Below, piece after piece: positions 4,275-7,002 of a stretch of DNA of 7,002 nt. This DNA is from Oscillospiraceae bacterium (GTDB lineage Bacteria > Bacillota_A > Clostridia > Oscillospirales > Oscillospiraceae), in NCBI GenBank assembly GCA_017936985.1, contig JAGBEM010000196.1, positions 1-7,002 on the forward strand. Direction: 5' to 3'. A model generated the notes under the pieces. That model made no database searches, had not been told where the DNA came from, and saw only the letters and a program-made list of their open reading frames with translations. Numbering within the stretch: position 1 is the stretch's first letter; each line of letters opens with the position of its first letter. The position numbers and the translations under genes are program-made.

Positions 4275-7002
4275 ATTCCACAATGCCCAGATACTCTTCC
4301 ATCTGGTTCAGATCCAGCCGCAGCAGCTTACTGATGCCCTGCTCCTGCATCGTCACACCGTACAGCACATCGGACGCTTCCATCGTACCTCTTCTGTGGG
4401 TAATGACGATGAACTGGGTCTTCTGACTGAGGTTATGCAGATAGGAAGCAAACCGCTCCACATTCCGGTCGTCCAGTGCCGCGTCGATCTCGTCGAGCAT
4501 ACAGAAGGGCGTCGGACGGACTTTTAGAATGGCAAAATACAGTGCGATGGCAACGAAGGCCTTTTCGCCGCCGGAGAGCAATGTAATTGTCTTCAGCTGC
4601 TTTCCGGGAGGCTGTACCCGGATCTCGATGCCGCAGGTCAGGGGATTTTCCGGATCTTCCAGAACCAGAGCACCCTTACCGCCGCCAAACATCTCTTCAA
4701 AGGTCTGACCGAAATACTGATCGATCTTCCGGAATTCTTCCACAAAGATCACAGTCATTTCCTTTGTAATGTCGTGAATAATATTTTCCAGCTCACACTT
4801 GGAGTTGAGAACATCGTCACGCTGGGCAGACAGATAGCTGTAGCGCTCGTTGACCCGGGCGTATTCCTCGATGGCACCCAAGTTCGGCGTACCCAGTGCT
4901 GCGATCTTGCGCTTCAGTTCCCCGATGCGGCGGTTGCCGGCAGCGATGGACTCGATCTGCGTACGGTGCTCCGCAGCAGTGCCGGGGGTCAGATCATAAG
5001 AATCCCACAGCTTGTCGATGATCTGCTTTTCTTCCATGGAGGAAGTGATCTTCTTCTGCTCCAGCAGTGCGCAAGCGCGCTCCATGTTGAGAATATCCTT
5101 ATTCTTTTCCTGCGCTTCGCGCTCGCTGCGGGTCTTGGCTGCTTCCGTTTCCGCGCGCTCTTTGGTCACTTGGGTCAGCTGTGCTTTACAGGAGGCCGAC
5201 TGTGCATCATTCTCCGTCTGGCGCTGCTTCAGTTCTGCGATCTCTGCTTCCAGACGGGCATTGTCTGCACGGAATGCGTCGATCAGAGCGTTCTTACGCT
5301 CCCGGTCGCCTTCCATGGCAGCGCAAAGCTGATTCAGATCTGCAATATGGTTCAGCGCGGTGGTGCGCTCTGCTTCCATAGCAGCAGCTTCTGTTTTGAC
5401 CGCGGTCATTTCATCGGTGATCACAGCAGTAGCCTCGGAGGCTTCCGTCTGGCTGCCCTCCAGCATCTCGATCTGCTGACGGGTCTGGGTCAACTGAGCG
5501 GTAAAGACCTGAGCCTTGGCCTGGTCAGCCGCCAGGCGCTCCCGATCCAATGCGTCACGCTGCTCCAGTGCTTCCAACTCCTTGCTGGCTGCGGACTGGG
5601 CATCCACAATAGCCTGCAGCAATATCTCATGCTGCTTTTCCTGGCCCTGCAGGCGCAGCACCTGGTCTTCCGACTGACGCAGCTGATCCTTCGCGGTATT
5701 GAGCTGGTATTCCACCTGGTCAAAGAGCCGCTGGGCTTCTCGCAGTTCCTCTTCGGCAGACTGCAGCTTAGACTTAAGCTCGTTTTCCTCTTTGATGAGT
5801 TTTTCCAGTTCATTGGCCCGGGACAAAATACCGGCTTCTTTGTTGACACTGCCACCGGTCATGGAACCGCCGGGGTTCATAACCTGACCGTCTAAAGTCA
5901 CGATCTTGAAGCGGTTTTTATACTGGTTTGCCATAGCGATGGCGGCATCCATGTCCCTAACGATGACCGTACGGCCAAGGAGATTCTCTACAATCCCCCG
6001 GTACTTGTCCTGTGCGGTAACCAAATCAGACGCAACGCCTACAAAGCCACGGCACTTGGAAAGGCCATTTTCATTCAAACCCTTTGCCTGGATGGTGGAA
6101 ATAGGCAAAAATGTCGCTCTGCCGGCGCCGGTGCGCTTTAGCCAGGAGATGCAGGCCTTGCCGTCCTGCTCGCTGTCCACAACGATCTGCTGCATCGCTG
6201 CGCCCAGTGCGATCTCAATGGCAACGGTATACTCGTCCTCGGTGCGGATCAGCTTGGACACCGGGCCGTGGACATTGCGCAGGCTGCCACGCTGGCTTTC
6301 CTGCATCACAAGGCGGACAGACTTCTGATAGCTCTCAAAATCCCGCTCCATAGCCTTAAACACCCGAACCTTGGCGGTAACAGCATCCAGCTTTGCAGTC
6401 AGATCCCGAACTTTACCATCCAGTTCGTCCCGGCGCTTGACACGGGTAGTCTGGCGCAGGGTATAGCCATTGATAGTGTTATTGGCTGCGGTTACTTCTT
6501 CCTGGGCTTTTTTTAGTTCAGACCGGCAATCGTCCAGCTCCTGCTGTGCCAACTCCCGGCGCTCGCCGCCGGAAGTCAGGTCAGTGCGCAGCTGCTCCGT
6601 ACGATCTTTCGTCTGTGCTCTGCTTTCTAGCAGACCTCTGCTGTCCGCTTCCAGCGCGGCAAGGTCAGAAGCCAATCTGGTTTCCTGGCTGCGCAGCTCC
6701 AAAAACTGCTTGGTCATACCCTGGGCATTGGCTGCCATCGCTGCCAGCTGTTGCTGCAGCTCCGTAATGCGGCTCTGCTTTTGGGTCAGCTCCTGCTCAA
6801 TTTGAGCGATGCGCTGCCGGGCCTGTTCGATCTGGGCTACGATGCCGCCACTGCGGTCATCGGTACCCTGGAGTTCCTCTTCAATCCGGGCGATGTTAGC
6901 ATCATTATTCTGGATATTACCCCGGAGGACTGCCATCTGGCCTTCCAGCTGCTGATGGGTAGCATCCAGCATATTGGCTTTCAGGCGGACTGTTTCCAGA
7001 TC
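4273..7002 (-). CDS. smc: Chromosome partition protein SMC (N-terminally cut by window edge)
   Basis: SMC is the ATPase core of the bacterial condensin complex (with ScpA and ScpB), acting on the nucleoid in chromosome compaction and segregation. The frame is open to the window edge and shows 909 C-terminal residues. Against the usual length near 1,190, about 280 residues are missing, including the Walker A head. Visible residues 1 to about 225 are heptad-like Glu/Gln/Arg/Ala-rich coiled coil. Residues about 236-386 are the hinge, ending in the conserved glycine run NPGGSMTGGS. A second coil follows to about 700. The C-terminal head carries the ABC signature LLSGGEKAFVAIAL (about 808-821), Walker B FCMLDEIDAALDD (833-845) and the switch histidine in VITHRRGTMEASDVLYGV. 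The protein ends in a TAA that is part of the ftsY ribosome binding site. The smc-ftsY pair is common in Bacillota. No frameshift is seen. The identification is secure. Confidence 0.97.
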   Translation of the reverse strand, partial: DLETVRLKANMLDATHQQLEGQMAVLRGNIQNNDANIARIEEELQGTDDRSGGIVAQIEQARQRIAQIEQELTQKQSRITELQQQLAAMAANAQGMTKQFLELRSQETRLASDLAALEADSRGLLESRAQTKDRTEQLRTDLTSGGERRELAQQELDDCRSELKKAQEEVTAANNTINGYTLRQTTRVKRRDELDGKVRDLTAKLDAVTAKVRVFKAMERDFESYQKSVRLVMQESQRGSLRNVHGPVSKLIRTEDEYTVAIEIALGAAMQQIVVDSEQDGKACISWLKRTGAGRATFLPISTIQAKGLNENGLSKCRGFVGVASDLVTAQDKYRGIVENLLGRTVIVRDMDAAIAMANQYKNRFKIVTLDGQVMNPGGSMTGGSVNKEAGILSRANELEKLIKEENELKSKLQSAEEELREAQRLFDQVEYQLNTAKDQLRQSEDQVLRLQGQEKQHEILLQAIVDAQSAASKELEALEQRDALDRERLAADQAKAQVFTAQLTQTRQQIEMLEGSQTEASEATAVITDEMTAVKTEAAAMEAERTTALNHIADLNQLCAAMEGDRERKNALIDAFRADNARLEAEIAELKQRQTENDAQSASCKAQLTQVTKERAETEAAKTRSEREAQEKNKDILNMERACALLEQKKITSSMEEKQIIDKLWDSYDLTPGTAAEHRTQIESIAAGNRRIGELKRKIAALGTPNLGAIEEYARVNERYSYLSAQRDDVLNSKCELENIIHDITKEMTVIFVEEFRKIDQYFGQTFEEMFGGGKGALVLEDPENPLTCGIEIRVQPPGKQLKTITLLSGGEKAFVAIALYFAILKVRPTPFCMLDEIDAALDDRNVERFASYLHNLSQKTQFIVITHRRGTMEASDVLYGVTMQEQGISKLLRLDLNQMEEYLGIVE

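Larger units (their letters stand above)
1..7002 (-). other. Probable single operon smc-ftsY-rdgB-yhbY-nadD/yqeK-rsfS-leuS
   Basis: Seven genes run in one direction with junctions of +10, +2, -14, +37, +17 and +13 nt, and no terminator-like hairpin with a T-run lies between any of them. Every gene after smc has its own Shine-Dalgarno sequence. Both ends of the unit are outside the window. Co-transcription is inferred from spacing and strand. Internal promoters inside coding sequence cannot be excluded by eye. Confidence 0.75.

Noticed and set aside
4263..4283. TTG start at 4283 for ftsY, adding seven residues
   Set aside because: The extension translates the smc stop and ribosome binding region. 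The ATG at 4262 has AAGGAG at 6 nt and gives the usual MGFF N-terminus.
4774..5895. A 373-codon open frame on the plus strand opposite smc
   Set aside because: It is antisense to the coiled-coil part of smc. The Leu/Gln/Phe-rich translation is what the reverse strand of Glu/Gln/Ala/Lys coil codons gives, and no domain is recognisable.
1..7002. Mobile elements, CRISPR repeats, tRNA/rRNA genes or an undescribed defence or biosynthetic system
   Set aside because: The window is almost wholly filled by seven recognisable housekeeping genes. No repeat array, inverted terminal repeats, RNA gene fold or unassigned gene was seen.

Overview
This window is a piece of a housekeeping operon from a bacterium of the Bacillota, most likely a Clostridia member of the Oscillospiraceae/Ruminococcaceae type. 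Support for this comes from the gene content and order, the leucyl-tRNA synthetase that has lost the Cys-rich zinc knuckle, the short FtsY with no acidic A domain, and strong AGGAGG-like ribosome binding sites. Base composition by eye is a little over half G+C. Genus cannot be fixed from the sequence alone.

All seven genes lie on the minus strand, so transcription runs from 7002 towards 1. In that order they are: smc (chromosome condensation ATPase, N-terminus cut by the window edge), ftsY (SRP receptor GTPase), rdgB (XTP/dITP pyrophosphatase), yhbY (50S assembly RNA-binding protein with a basic C-terminal extension), a fused nadD-yqeK gene (NaMN adenylyltransferase plus HD-domain Ap4A hydrolase), rsfS (ribosomal silencing factor) and leuS (leucyl-tRNA synthetase, C-terminus cut by the window edge).

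Coding is almost gap-free. Junctions from smc to leuS are 10 nt, 2 nt, a 14 nt overlap, 37 nt, 17 nt and 13 nt. Two ribosome binding sites share bases with the stop codon of the previous gene, and two lie inside the previous gene. I see no terminator, promoter, tRNA, rRNA, riboswitch, T-box, mobile element, CRISPR array or long repeat. No non-coding stretch exceeds 37 bases. A single co-transcribed unit is the simplest reading.

Functionally the genes form three loose groups: chromosome and membrane-protein biogenesis (smc, ftsY), nucleotide housecleaning and NAD synthesis (rdgB, nadD-yqeK), and large-subunit maturation or translation control (yhbY, rsfS, leuS). I did not find a previously undescribed system. 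The points most worth a second look are the nadD-yqeK fusion with a possible leftover ribosome binding site in its linker, the basic tail on YhbY, and the joining of two usually separate housekeeping clusters.
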